Assembly: GCA_900767875.1 (NCBI GenBank)
Contig: CAAGAT010000074.1
Coordinates: forward strand, 43,902-107,901
DNA length: 64,000 bases
Origin: an uncultured Sutterella sp.
GTDB taxonomy: Bacteria > Pseudomonadota > Gammaproteobacteria > Burkholderiales > Burkholderiaceae_F
Direction: 5' to 3'
A program made the position numbers and the translations under genes. Below are positions 34,289-43,586 of this stretch, piece by piece (positions within the stretch are counted from its first letter, which is position 1; each line of letters opens with the position of its first letter). The notes under the pieces were generated by a model. The model did no database searches and was not told the DNA's origin. It saw only the letters and a list, made by a program, of their open reading frames with translations.

Positions 34289-34810
34289 TTAAAAGAACAT
34301 CAGCCCCAAGCGATCGTTCGTCTTCCAAGGATCCTGCGTGACCTCGAGCGAGCGCAGCACACCCGTTTTGTCAAACTGCGGCCACACGGCCATGTCAAAG
34401 CCGCCCGGCGCCTTGTAGCGGTACATCCAGGCGTGCTCGCCCACGAGAGTGAATTCGTACTTTTGGGCGCACTTGCCCCACAGGGCCCAGACGTCGGCTT
34501 CGGTGGATTTGCCGGGCGTGAGCAGACTGAAATACTTTTCCTGCAGTCCCAGCTCTCGCCCGACGACGCGGCCGTTTTGGTCCACGAAGATCCACCAGAC
34601 GTCCTGCCCGAAGGGCTGGCCGCTGTAGGTGTAGCGCACCGTGCCGTCTTTCATGGGCGTTTTGGCGGCGGGCTCGCCCAGGTAGGAGATGACCTGCTGC
34701 TGCGTCGCGCCGAGCTCGACGAGCTGCGGGTGCGCGCAGCCGCCCAGCACGAGGGTCGTGCCCAGGGCGCAGGTCAGCAAAAAGGCGTTGAGGCGGCCAG
34801 TGGCGGACAT
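34289..34810 (-). CDS. BamE/OmlA-like lipoprotein, copy 1
   Basis: A 173-residue lipoprotein with lipobox VLGGC near residue 25, then a SmpA/OmlA-like repeat pattern. Two short modules resemble each other (TQQQVISYLGEPAAK and KSTEADVWALWGKC), as in BamE-like folds with duplicated beta-alpha units. It is a close paralogue of the next gene upstream, differing mostly in the signal peptide and the last 15 residues. The primase-like gene follows directly. The function is not known; outer-membrane location is inferred. Confidence 0.72.
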   Translation of the reverse strand: MSATGRLNAFLLTCALGTTLVLGGCAHPQLVELGATQQQVISYLGEPAAKTPMKDGTVRYTYSGQPFGQDVWWIFVDQNGRVVGRELGLQEKYFSLLTPGKSTEADVWALWGKCAQKYEFTLVGEHAWMYRYKAPGGFDMAVWPQFDKTGVLRSLEVTQDPWKTNDRLGLMFF

Positions 34811-34849
34811 AAGCGTTCTCCCGTCGGATTAAAGCCGCCCACGGACGGC

Positions 34850-35353
34850 TTATTCGTAATCGCTCGAGTCGTTGAGCGTCCAGGGGTCCAGCGTCGTTTC
34901 AAGCGAACGCAGCACCCCGTCGGCGTCAAACTGAGGCCAGACGGCCATGTTAAAGCCGTCCGGCGCCTTGTAACGGTACATCCAGGCGTGCTGCTTGACG
35001 AGCGGGAACTCATACTTTTCGGCGCACTTGCCCCACAGGGCCCAGACGTCGGCTTCGGTGGACTTGCCCGGCGTGAGCATGCCGAAATACTTTTCCTGCA
35101 GCCCCTGCTCGCGGCCGACCACGCGGCCGTTTTGATCCACAAAGAGCCACCAGACGTCCTGCCCGAAGGGCTGGCCGCTGTAGGTGTAGCGCACCGTGCC
35201 GTCGCTCATGGGCGTTTTGGCGGCGGGCTCACCCAGATAGGAAATCACTTCCTGCTGCGTCTGGCCCATCGACAACAACTGCGGGTGTGCGCAACCGGCC
35301 AGAATCACGGCCGCGCAGGCGGCTGCGGCCAGTGCCGGAATGGTCTTGAACAT
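34850..35353 (-). CDS. BamE/OmlA-like lipoprotein, copy 2
   Basis: A 167-residue lipoprotein with lipobox ILAGC near residue 21 and a mature part nearly identical to copy 1, including long exact stretches such as DGTVRYTYSGQPFGQDVWW. It has a distinct acidic end (LNDSSDYE). The two genes lie in tandem 39 bp apart, which indicates a recent duplication or gene conversion. Its start follows a Met with a GGAGGTT-like ribosome site. Confidence 0.72.
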   Translation of the reverse strand: MFKTIPALAAAACAAVILAGCAHPQLLSMGQTQQEVISYLGEPAAKTPMSDGTVRYTYSGQPFGQDVWWLFVDQNGRVVGREQGLQEKYFGMLTPGKSTEADVWALWGKCAEKYEFPLVKQHAWMYRYKAPDGFNMAVWPQFDADGVLRSLETTLDPWTLNDSSDYE

Positions 35354-35395
35354 GTTCCGAACCTCCGGATGCTTTCAACTCCCACGGGGAGCCGA

Positions 35396-36070
35396 TCAGA
35401 GCTTGTCGAGGTGATGCTCGACGGCAAAAACGGCCGCCTGAACGCGGCTCTTGATGTTGAGCTTGCGCAGCACGCTCTGCACGTGCACCTTGACGGTCGA
35501 TTCGGCCAGATCGAGCGTGCGGGCGATTTCCTTGTTGGAAACGCCGCGGGCCAGCCAAGCCAGCGTCTGACGTTCGCGCGGAGTCAGGGACTCGATGTCG
35601 GCCGTGGCCGAGCTCGTGCGGAACGAGTCGTTGCGCAGCTTCATCACGAGCTTGCTCGTCATTTCGGGCGAAATGACCGAGTCGCCCGCCACGGCGTGGC
35701 GGATGCTCTGCAGCAGGAAGTCGGCGTCGATCTTCTTGAGCAGATAGCCGACGGCGCCCAGGCGCATGCATTCGGCCAGATCGTCGCCGTCTTCGCTCAC
35801 CGTGAGCATGAGCACCTTCATGGTCGGATCGATTTCCAGAATCTGCGCCAGGGCTTCGTTGCCGCTCATCGTGGGCATGTCCAGATCCAGAAGAACGATG
35901 TCGGGCTTGATCTGTTCGACCAACTTGACGCCCTCAAGGCCGTCGGCGGCCTCGCCCACGACCTCAAAGTCGCTCTGGCGGGTCAGCAACGCCTTAAGGC
36001 CGCTGCGAAAAAGCGTGTGATCGTCGATCAGCGCGATACGGATTTTTTCCTTGCTTGCTTCTGCAGTCAT
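35396..36070 (-). CDS. NarL/FixJ-type response regulator
   Basis: A 224-residue two-component regulator with a receiver domain (about 10-125: acidic pocket IALIDDH, phospho-acceptor LLDLDMP, Lys in YLLKK). A LuxR-type DNA-binding domain follows (about 155-215: LTPRERQTLAWLARGVSNKEIA, STVKVHVQ). It resembles NarL, which controls anaerobic respiration, but no histidine kinase gene is adjacent, so the signal is unknown. I chose the ATG at 36070 because upstream in-frame sequence runs through the secB terminator. Confidence 0.88.
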   Translation of the reverse strand: MTAEASKEKIRIALIDDHTLFRSGLKALLTRQSDFEVVGEAADGLEGVKLVEQIKPDIVLLDLDMPTMSGNEALAQILEIDPTMKVLMLTVSEDGDDLAECMRLGAVGYLLKKIDADFLLQSIRHAVAGDSVISPEMTSKLVMKLRNDSFRTSSATADIESLTPRERQTLAWLARGVSNKEIARTLDLAESTVKVHVQSVLRKLNIKSRVQAAVFAVEHHLDKL

Positions 36071-36195
36071 ATGAATACCTGCTGCTCGTTGATTTTCTCG
36101 GCATGCGCACGCGTGCTTTGGGGGCATGCGCAAATTTGTCAGTGAGATTAGCGCATTTTGCCCCGAGCAGGGTGATCGGCCGCCGGCAAATGCCG

Positions 36196-36230
36196 AAAAA
36201 AACCGCCCTCGAACACGCGTCCGGGGCGGC
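36196..36230 (-). terminator. Terminator of secB
   Basis: On the minus strand CCGCCC (36224-36229) and GGGCGG (36203-36208) pair and are followed by TTTTTTT (36202-36196). Confidence 0.65.
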
Positions 36231-36288
36231 TGTGCGGCGGGCAAAAACGGTGCGGTCCGTACGGCGCGCACCGTCACTCACGCACCGA

Positions 36289-36831
36289 TTAGGCGTTGGC
36301 TTCGGTCGGAGCGGCCGCAGCGGTGCCTTCCTGCTGCTGCTTTTGAGCCTGCTGCGCGAGGCGCTGCTGGTACAGGCCTTCGAAGTTGACTTCGGGCAGA
36401 TGCACCGGGGGCAGACCCGTGCGGTTGATGAGGTCGGCCAGGTTGGCGCGCAGGTACGGGTAGATCGTGGCGGCGCACAGCACGTGCAGCAGATGATGCA
36501 CGCCTTCCTGCGGGATGCCGCGGATTTCGAAGATACCGGCCTGCTTGCCTTCCACGAGAAACATCGTCTGGCCCTTGACGGCCACCGTGATCGTGCCGCG
36601 CACCACCACTTCGTAGGTGTTCGGGATCTGCAAAGCGCGCTGGGACACTTCAAACTGAATGTCCACGTTGGGCTGCTCTTCGGGAGCGGTCATGAAGATT
36701 TCCGGAGCATGCGGCATTTCCAGCGATGCGTCCTTCATGTAGCAGCGGATGAGCTGGAAGAACGGTTCGTTCTTGTCCTGAGCCTGCTGGCCCTGCGCTT
36801 CAGTGTTTTCGATGCTGTTTTCTTCTGCCAT
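36289..36831 (-). CDS. secB: Protein-export chaperone SecB
   Basis: A 180-residue cytoplasmic chaperone that keeps preproteins unfolded and passes them to SecA. The core (about 22-155) contains FFQLIRCYMKDASLEMPHAP, YEVVVRGTITV and LCAATIYPYLRANLADLI. A polar Gln/Ala-rich tail extends the C-terminus beyond the usual 155-165 residues. It follows a rhodanese gene; grxC, often found between them in betaproteobacteria, is absent. Confidence 0.95.
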   Translation of the reverse strand: MAEENSIENTEAQGQQAQDKNEPFFQLIRCYMKDASLEMPHAPEIFMTAPEEQPNVDIQFEVSQRALQIPNTYEVVVRGTITVAVKGQTMFLVEGKQAGIFEIRGIPQEGVHHLLHVLCAATIYPYLRANLADLINRTGLPPVHLPEVNFEGLYQQRLAQQAQKQQQEGTAAAAPTEANA

Positions 36832-36887
36832 TTTTGGCTGACTCCGTCAATGGGTTTCGTGAAAAAGGTGTGAGTTATCGGCGCGCG

Positions 36888-37289
36888 TTAGCGGCGAAAC
36901 GGCGTGCCCGAGCGACGCCAGGCGTTGAGACCGCCCTGCAGCACGTAGACCTGCTTGCAACCGACGCCGCGCAGCAGGGGCGAGGCCATGCGGGCGCGCT
37001 TGCCGTTGTCGTCGACGAGCAGCACGGGCTTGTTCTTGTCGATCTTGTCGAGTTCGAGGTGGATGCGGTCGGCCGGAATGTTGATCGAGCGGGCGATGCA
37101 TTCCTTCTTGAATTCGGCCGGATCACGCAGGTCGATGATCTGCGCGCCCTGGTGGTTGATCAGTTCGGTGGCCGAGGCGTTGTCCACTTCGGCAAAGCGG
37201 CGGCGGTTGACGTAGGGTGCCGCGAGCGTCACCACGCACACGAGAATGATGACCAAAAGCAGGATGTTGTCGATCAGAAATTGGTTCAC
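36888..37289 (-). CDS. Membrane-anchored rhodanese-domain protein (YibN-like)
   Basis: A 133-residue protein with an N-terminal membrane span (about 5-25) and one rhodanese domain. The position of the catalytic Cys reads VLLVDDNGKRARMAS, with no Cys there. It is therefore probably not an active sulfurtransferase. The order with secB is conserved in many proteobacteria (yibN-grxC-secB). Confidence 0.83.
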   Translation of the reverse strand: MNQFLIDNILLLVIILVCVVTLAAPYVNRRRFAEVDNASATELINHQGAQIIDLRDPAEFKKECIARSINIPADRIHLELDKIDKNKPVLLVDDNGKRARMASPLLRGVGCKQVYVLQGGLNAWRRSGTPFRR

Positions 37290-37579
37290 AGCCGTAGGTT
37301 CCTGTTTGCTTGCAAGTGCGCCCCCCGCGGGGGACGGCTTGGGGAAATATGGGGACGGGGGCCGCCCTTTTCAAGCGCGGCTCGGCGTTTGTCCCAACAT
37401 GAACCGACGATTATAAAGACTCGACCCCTCAATAGGCGCCCCCGCCGTTTACCCCAACGAGGCCCGCGGGCGGCCTCGGGCGCGGGCGCATTCCACTAAA
37501 ATAGGGGCGTCCCGCGGTGACGTTGTTGCGGCGGGCTTTTGTTCTGCCCGTCGGTTTTTCCTTGCATTTGCGCTCTCCG

Positions 37580-38887
37580 ATGCCTTTCGCGTTTTCTGCC
37601 AAACTCGTTGTCGCCGCGCTCTCGGCCCTGCTGCTGGCCGTGCCCGCGGCGGACGCGCCGGCCGCGCCAAGCTCGCAGTCGCAAAAGAAAAGCTCGCTGC
37701 AAAAGGAGCAGCGCTCCCTCAAGGGCGAAATCTCCTCGATCAAAAAGGACATCTCGCAAAAGGAAGCCAGTCTCGATAAGGTCAACGGAGAGCTCGAGGC
37801 CAGCGAAAAGGCCATTTCGCAGAGCAACCGCACCCTCAAGGATCTGGGCAGCAAAAAGACGGACGTGGAAAACCAGCTCGCCGACCTCAAGCGCGAGGCC
37901 GGCATCGTGAGCCTGCACGTCACCGAAGCCGAAAACCTCATCGCCAGCATCAGCCAGGCGCAGTTCGTCAACTCCCGGCGCCATCCCTGGCAGGCGGCCC
38001 TGTCGGGCAACAATCCCAACGACATCACGCGTCTGTCGGCCGTACTGCAGTACATGGCCCGCGAACAAGACCGCACGATCGATCGGCTCGCCAACCGCCG
38101 CAAAAACATTGAGGTGGTGACGGCCAAGACCAACCGCACGCAGCAGGAGCTGCTGCGCATCGAAAGCGCCGAGCAGAAAAACCGCGCCGAGCTCGAGCGG
38201 GAAAAAAACCGCCGCGAGTCGGCCTTCGCACAGCTCAAAAAGGAGCTCAGCACCCAAAAGGCCCGCTACGAGCAGCTCGTCAAAAACGACCGGCAGCTCA
38301 CCAACCTCATCGCCGACATCGACAAGCAGATCGCCGCGGCCGCCGCCAGCGAAAGCGCCCGCAAAAAGGCCCTGGCGGCCGCCAAAAAGCGCGAGCAGGA
38401 GGCCAAGCGCCCGAGCGCACGGCGTCAAACCGCCTCCTCGCGTCCGGACACGCGCCCGATCACCGTGGCGCCCGTGCGGGGCAACTTCGGCAAGCTGCGC
38501 GGCAAACTCACCATGCCCACCAAGGGCACGATCGTGGCCAAGTTCGGTCAAAAGCGCGAGGGTGCCGCCTCGACGCTGGCCTGGCGCGGCCTGCTGATCC
38601 GCGCCAAGCAGGGCCAGGACGTCGTGGCCGCCGCCTCGGGCACGGTCGTGTTCTCGGACTGGATGCGCGGCTTCGGCAACCTGCTCATCGTCGATCACGG
38701 CTCCAATTACCTGTCGGTGTACGCCAACAACGAAACGCTTTATAAGAGCGTGGGCGACGCCGTTAAACAAGGCGACACAATTGCCAGCGTCGGCCGCTCG
38801 GGTGGTGAGGATGCCCCAGGCTTATACTTTGAGCTCCGCTACAAAGGCAAACCCTTTGACCCGGCGCGCTGGATCGCCAAGAACTGA
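37580..38887 (+). CDS. envC: Murein hydrolase activator EnvC-like protein
   Basis: A 435-residue exported protein: signal peptide (about 1-28), long coiled coil (about 30-265) and a C-terminal LytM/M23 domain (about 310-435). The zinc ligands of active M23 peptidases are missing: the H...D site reads FGQKREGAA and the HxH site reads LYFELR. This is the pattern of EnvC, which activates amidases during division instead of cutting peptidoglycan. I chose the ATG at 37580 because the signal peptide starts there. ctpA follows. Confidence 0.88.
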   Translation: MPFAFSAKLVVAALSALLLAVPAADAPAAPSSQSQKKSSLQKEQRSLKGEISSIKKDISQKEASLDKVNGELEASEKAISQSNRTLKDLGSKKTDVENQLADLKREAGIVSLHVTEAENLIASISQAQFVNSRRHPWQAALSGNNPNDITRLSAVLQYMAREQDRTIDRLANRRKNIEVVTAKTNRTQQELLRIESAEQKNRAELEREKNRRESAFAQLKKELSTQKARYEQLVKNDRQLTNLIADIDKQIAAAAASESARKKALAAAKKREQEAKRPSARRQTASSRPDTRPITVAPVRGNFGKLRGKLTMPTKGTIVAKFGQKREGAASTLAWRGLLIRAKQGQDVVAAASGTVVFSDWMRGFGNLLIVDHGSNYLSVYANNETLYKSVGDAVKQGDTIASVGRSGGEDAPGLYFELRYKGKPFDPARWIAKN

Positions 38888-38987
38888 CCGCGGGCCCGCG
38901 CGCCCCGCCTAGAAAAACACAAACGCCGGCCTGCGGCTGCGTCGGCTCCCCCGCCGCGCGTGTGCCCGCCGCTCCTTGGACTGAAAC

Positions 38988-40589
38988 ATGACTTCTCGAC
39001 GCCTCAAAAGCTCCGCTTTTGCCCTTTTTCTGGCCTGCGGCCTGATCAGCGCCCCGGCCTGGTCGGCCGACGATCCGGCAAGCCCCGCCGCGGGGGAGGC
39101 GGCCGCTGCACCCGAGCAGAGCGCCCCCGCCGCCGAGAGCATTCCGCTTGAGGAAATCAGCCTTTTTGCCGACATCTTCGGCACCATCAAGAACTATTAC
39201 GTCGATGAGGTCAGCAGCAAGGATCTCATTGAAAACGCCATTCACGGCATGGTCGAAGGGCTCGACCCGCACTCCTCGTACCTGGACTTCAAAGCCTTCA
39301 AGGACATGGAGGAGTCCACGATGGGTGAATTCGGCGGCCTCGGTCTGGAAGTGACCAAGGACGCGCAGGGCGTGCGCGTGGTCAACCCGATCGACGACAC
39401 GCCCGCGGCCAAGGCCGGCGTCATGGCCGGCGACCTGATCGTCAAGATCGACGGCAAATCGACGGCCGATCTGAGCCTGAACGAAAACGTCAAGCTCATG
39501 CGTGGCAAGCCCAAGACGTCCATTACGCTCACGATCGCCCGCAAGGGCGTCACCAAGCCGCTGGTGATCAAGCTCGTGCGCGACATCATCAAGATTCAGT
39601 CGGTCAAGTCCAAGTCGCTCGGCGATGGCCTGGCCTACGTGCGCATCTCGCAGTTTCAGGAGCGCACTGCCGCCGACGTGGCCGACGCTCTGCTCAAGCT
39701 CAACAAGGCCTCGCCCCTCAAGGGCATTGTGCTCGATCTGCGCAACAACTCGGGCGGCCTACTCAATGCCGCCATCGGCGTGACGGCCGCCTTCGTCAAA
39801 CCGGGCAGCCTCGTGGTCTCCACGCGCGGGCGCAATTCCGAAGACGAGCGCAAGTTCAACGCCGTCCCCGCCGACTACGCCACCGGCAAGAGCAACCAGG
39901 ACGGCATCGCACGGCTGCCCGCGCTGACCAAGACCGTGCCCGTGGTCGTGCTCGTCAATTCGGCCTCGGCCTCGGCCTCCGAAATCGTGGCCGGCGCCCT
40001 GCAGGACCACAAGCGCGCCACCATCATGGGCACGCGCAGCTTCGGCAAGGGCAGCGTGCAGACCATCATCCCGGTGCGCATGAAAAAGGACGAGACGACG
40101 GGCGTCAAGATCACGACGGCGCGCTACTACACCCCCTCGGGCCGCACGATTCAGGCCAAGGGCATCACGCCCGACATCGCCGTGGACGACACGCCCGAAG
40201 GCAACTACCCCTCCTTCTCGATCCGCGAGGCCGAGCTCGCGCATCACCTCGAGGTGCAGGACAAGCAAAAGGCCAAGGACGACAAGAAGGCCGATCCCAA
40301 GAGCGATCCCAAGGCCGACGCCAAGACCAAGGACACCGACGCCGACGAGAACATGACGGACGAGGAAACCGTCATGCCCAAGCTGCGCTACATCTTTGGC
40401 GACGACAAGGACTTCCCGCTGCAGCAGGCCAAGGCCTATCTCAAGGGGGAAAAGGTCATCACGCACGAGATGACCCAGGAAAAGCTCAAGGCCGAACGGG
40501 TCAAGAAAAAGGCCGCGGCTGATGCCAAAGCCGCCAAGAAGACCAACGCCAAGAAGGACACCAAGTCCGACGACGCCAACACGAAATGA
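38988..40589 (+). CDS. ctpA: S41 family carboxy-terminal processing protease
   Basis: A 533-residue periplasmic protease. A signal peptide (cleavage near AWSAD) is followed by an S41 N-terminal region, a PDZ domain (about 115-190: GLGLEVTKDAQGVRVVNPI) and the catalytic domain. The Ser is in NSASASASEIVAGAL and the Lys in SFGKGSVQT, forming the Ser-Lys dyad. A Lys/Asp-rich tail of about 100 residues follows. It overlaps the next gene by ATGA. Confidence 0.94.
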   Translation: MTSRRLKSSAFALFLACGLISAPAWSADDPASPAAGEAAAAPEQSAPAAESIPLEEISLFADIFGTIKNYYVDEVSSKDLIENAIHGMVEGLDPHSSYLDFKAFKDMEESTMGEFGGLGLEVTKDAQGVRVVNPIDDTPAAKAGVMAGDLIVKIDGKSTADLSLNENVKLMRGKPKTSITLTIARKGVTKPLVIKLVRDIIKIQSVKSKSLGDGLAYVRISQFQERTAADVADALLKLNKASPLKGIVLDLRNNSGGLLNAAIGVTAAFVKPGSLVVSTRGRNSEDERKFNAVPADYATGKSNQDGIARLPALTKTVPVVVLVNSASASASEIVAGALQDHKRATIMGTRSFGKGSVQTIIPVRMKKDETTGVKITTARYYTPSGRTIQAKGITPDIAVDDTPEGNYPSFSIREAELAHHLEVQDKQKAKDDKKADPKSDPKADAKTKDTDADENMTDEETVMPKLRYIFGDDKDFPLQQAKAYLKGEKVITHEMTQEKLKAERVKKKAAADAKAAKKTNAKKDTKSDDANTK

Positions 40590-41335
40590 GCACCATGACG
40601 ACTGACCGTTACAGCCGCCACGAACTTCTCAAGGAAATCGGCCCCGAGGGCCAAAAGCGCATCGCCGCCACCCGCGTCTTCATCATCGGCGCGGGCGGCG
40701 TGGGGTGCCCGGCCGCCCTGGCTCTGGCCGAAAGCGGCGTGGCCTCGATCACGATCGCCGACGCCGACGCCGTGGACCTGACCAACCTGCCGCGCCAGAT
40801 CCTGCATACACCCGCGCGCATCGGCATGAACAAAGCCGAAAGCGCCCGCGTCGCGCTCTCGCTCGTCAATCCGGACGTGCCCGTCACGCCCGTGACCGAG
40901 TATGTGGACGAGGCCAAGCTCTTGGAGCTGGCCGCCGAGGCCGACATTCTCATCGACGCAAGCGACAACTTTCACACGCGTCACGCGAGCAACCGCGCCG
41001 CCAAGAAACTGCGCAAGGTGCTCATTTCCGCCTCGAGCGTGCGCTACAGCGTGCAGCTGGCCATCTTTGACTTTCGCACCGGCAATGCGCCCTGCTATCA
41101 GTGCACCTTCCCCGAGGACGACGGCCAGGACGTCAAGGCCTCGGCCACCGGGGTGCTCGCGCCCGTCACCTCCATTGCGGGCATGATGGCCGCCGAAGAG
41201 GCTCTCAAGATCGCCGCCGGGCTCACGAGCCCGTCCGTGGGCAGCCTCATTGTCCTTGATACGCTTTCGTGGGAATTTACGCGCATGAAGCTCGCGCACG
41301 ACCCGAACTGCCCGGTGTGCGCAGCCTCACGCTAG
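40586..41335 (+). CDS. MoeB/ThiF-family adenylyltransferase
   Basis: A 249-residue E1-like enzyme that adenylates the C-terminus of a ubiquitin-like sulfur carrier (MoaD or ThiS). The ATP site is VFIIGAGGVGCPAALALAE, the conserved Arg is in LTNLPRQ, and zinc is held by CYQC and CPVC. MoeB (molybdopterin) and ThiF (thiamine) cannot be told apart here. It overlaps ctpA by four bases, an arrangement common in betaproteobacteria, and converges on the next gene with only four bases between. Confidence 0.88.
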   Translation: MSTMTTDRYSRHELLKEIGPEGQKRIAATRVFIIGAGGVGCPAALALAESGVASITIADADAVDLTNLPRQILHTPARIGMNKAESARVALSLVNPDVPVTPVTEYVDEAKLLELAAEADILIDASDNFHTRHASNRAAKKLRKVLISASSVRYSVQLAIFDFRTGNAPCYQCTFPEDDGQDVKASATGVLAPVTSIAGMMAAEEALKIAAGLTSPSVGSLIVLDTLSWEFTRMKLAHDPNCPVCAASR

Positions 41336-41339
41336 CGCG

Positions 41340-43586
41340 CTACCACAGACGCCCCCAGTAGAAGGTAAGCGAAGAGCTCTGACCGAAGGTGCGGCCGAGC
41401 ACAAGGTAAATCGGCCCCACCCAGGAGTCGCTTGCCACAAAGACGCTGGCGGCGTGCTGCCAGGACTCGTCCTGCCCGCTCACCCGATCGCTGATCGCGC
41501 TGCTCCAGACGCGCCCGGCCTCGAGCGTGCCGCCCAAGTACACGGGCATACGCAACTCGCGCATGGTGCGGCTAACGTCGTGATAGAGCATCACGCGCCC
41601 GAAGAGCAGCCGATCGCCCGCGTAGCGCCCGTGGGGCGAGCCCGACAGGTTAAAGACCCCGCCGAGGTTGTAGTTGTCCGCGTCGCTCCCGAGGCCCCCC
41701 TTAAAGCTCAAGAGGGCCGTCGTGTACCGCCCGAGCCGCACGGGCAGCGCGGCCTGCGCGTCGTAGCGCACGTCCGGATTGCCCGCCCCCGTATCCTGAA
41801 TGCCGCTCGGGTTGAGCGCGTAGGAAAGCGCCCCGTCAAGGTAAAAGCCGCGCCGCGGGAAACTCGCGTTGTCCAGAGTATCGAAATTGGCCCGCACGGA
41901 CACGAAAGGCGAGGATTCGTCCTCCTTGATGTTGGTGATGAAGGTTTCGGTGCGGATGCGCCGCTTGTACCAGCCCCCGCCCGTCGACACGCGCCCCAGA
42001 CGCGGGAATTCATAGCCCAGATAGAGCGCCCCCTCGAGGGTTTCCGTGCGGAACTCCCCGACCGGAATGCGGTTGTCGTCCACGTAAAGGTCAAAGGGCT
42101 CCCACTGATAGCTCACGCGTGGCATGACGAACCAGTTGCTTGCCGCGCCGAGCGGCTGCGTGAATTCGGACAAAAACCGCTTGATCTCGCCGACCTGAAT
42201 TTCGTTGCGCCAGTGCGCGCCCCAGTCGTTGAGCCACCCCCATGTGTGCGAAAGCAGCACGTTGAAGGTGTTGGAGGACAGAAAGTCCGACTGAATGTTG
42301 CCCCCGAAGCGCAGCGTCGAGTAGCCGATCGACTGTTCCTCGGGCTCAAAGACAAGCACTTCCGTGCCGTTGGGGCCCGGCTCAAAGCGAAACGGCACGT
42401 TCATGAAGTCGCCCCCGGCCCAGATGTTGCGCGCCGCCTCGGCGGCCTCCTCGTTGGTGACGGGCCGCGAGGTGTCGATGTCGGCCTGCGCGAGCACGCG
42501 CTCGGGATTGACGCGCTTGAGGCCGGCCACCTGCACGCTCGAGATCCGGTGCTGACCGTCGTTGTCGGTCTTTTGCTGCCGCGCGGTCAGATAGCGCTCG
42601 TAGTCTTCGGGGCTGTCGGCGTAGGGCGCAAAAAGCTCCTTTTTGGCCATCACGGCCTTGTAGCCGATGGCGATGATTTCCTCGGCCTTGAGAAAGTCCC
42701 CCGAGGTCAGCTCTCCGAGCTCGGGTTCGATGTAGATGTCCTCGGGCGTGAGCGAGGCCTTGGACTTGCGCACGTTCTGCTCGGTGAGGATGTTGACCAC
42801 CTGCCCCATCACGCCCACGACGCCGCGGATGTCGCCGCGCTTACTCAAAGGCGTGCCCGTGTTGATCGCCACGACACGCTGCGCGCCCATGCCTCGGGCC
42901 AGGTCCACGGGCAGGTTGTCCACCAGGCCCCCGTCGACCAAGAGCCTTCCTTTGTGCTCAACGGGCCGAAAGGCCCCGGGCACCGACATCGAGCAGCGCA
43001 TGGCCTGCGACAGGGTCACTTCCTTTTGCAGCACCACGGCCTGTCCGGTTTCCAGGTCCGTGGCCACGGCCGCAAAGGGGATGGCCAGTTTGGAGAGGTC
43101 ATAGATGTGGTTGAAGGGCTCGGTCGAGCGCTGCAGAAAGATGTTGAGTTCCTGCGAAGGCACCACCTGTGCGGGCAGCTTGAGCCCGTCGCGCCCCACC
43201 CCCATTTCGAGCATGCCGTAGCCGCGCCGATTGTCGTCCTTGGCCTGCCAGTCCATGCGCTCGCGGTCGGGCACGGGCGAAAACATGCGCGGCCAGTCGA
43301 CGGCCAGGGTGATGGCCTCGATCTGATGGGCGCTGTAGCCGGCGGCATAGGCGCCGCCCACCATCGAGCCCATGCTCGTGCCCGTGACCACGTCAAAGCG
43401 CACGCGCAGCTCTTCGAGCGCCTTGAGCGCGCCGATGTGCGCAAAGCCGCGGGCGCCGCCGCCCGACAACACCAGGCCCAGACGCGGTTTGTCGAGGCTC
43501 GCCTCGGCCGCCTGAGCGGCCCCCGCGCCCAGGGCCGCCGCCAGCAGCACCAGGAGTCGAACGGACAACGATTTCACAAAAGCCAT
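41340..43586 (-). CDS. Patatin-like phospholipase autotransporter (PlpD-like, type Vd)
   Basis: A 748-residue secreted protein. A signal peptide (cleavage near AQAAE) precedes a patatin domain (about 35-330) with oxyanion loop GGGARGFAHIG, nucleophile GTSMGS and the DG dyad in LLVDGGLVDNLP. A POTRA-like unit (about 345-420: ISSVQVAGLKRVNPERVL) and a C-terminal 16-strand barrel of the surface-antigen family ending in FYWGRLW follow. This is the layout of type Vd autotransporters such as PlpD, where the lipase is exported by its own barrel. I chose the ATG at 43586; ribosome sites are weak. Confidence 0.87.
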   Translation of the reverse strand: MAFVKSLSVRLLVLLAAALGAGAAQAAEASLDKPRLGLVLSGGGARGFAHIGALKALEELRVRFDVVTGTSMGSMVGGAYAAGYSAHQIEAITLAVDWPRMFSPVPDRERMDWQAKDDNRRGYGMLEMGVGRDGLKLPAQVVPSQELNIFLQRSTEPFNHIYDLSKLAIPFAAVATDLETGQAVVLQKEVTLSQAMRCSMSVPGAFRPVEHKGRLLVDGGLVDNLPVDLARGMGAQRVVAINTGTPLSKRGDIRGVVGVMGQVVNILTEQNVRKSKASLTPEDIYIEPELGELTSGDFLKAEEIIAIGYKAVMAKKELFAPYADSPEDYERYLTARQQKTDNDGQHRISSVQVAGLKRVNPERVLAQADIDTSRPVTNEEAAEAARNIWAGGDFMNVPFRFEPGPNGTEVLVFEPEEQSIGYSTLRFGGNIQSDFLSSNTFNVLLSHTWGWLNDWGAHWRNEIQVGEIKRFLSEFTQPLGAASNWFVMPRVSYQWEPFDLYVDDNRIPVGEFRTETLEGALYLGYEFPRLGRVSTGGGWYKRRIRTETFITNIKEDESSPFVSVRANFDTLDNASFPRRGFYLDGALSYALNPSGIQDTGAGNPDVRYDAQAALPVRLGRYTTALLSFKGGLGSDADNYNLGGVFNLSGSPHGRYAGDRLLFGRVMLYHDVSRTMRELRMPVYLGGTLEAGRVWSSAISDRVSGQDESWQHAASVFVASDSWVGPIYLVLGRTFGQSSSLTFYWGRLW

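Noticed and set aside
33525..34328. Start of the primase-like gene at 34328
   Set aside because: It would overlap the lipoprotein gene by 40 bp, has no ribosome site, and its first 35 residues look non-coding.
36888..37289. Second active sulfurtransferase linked to sulfite respiration
   Set aside because: The catalytic Cys position reads VDDNGK without Cys, and the gene belongs to the conserved secB neighbourhood.
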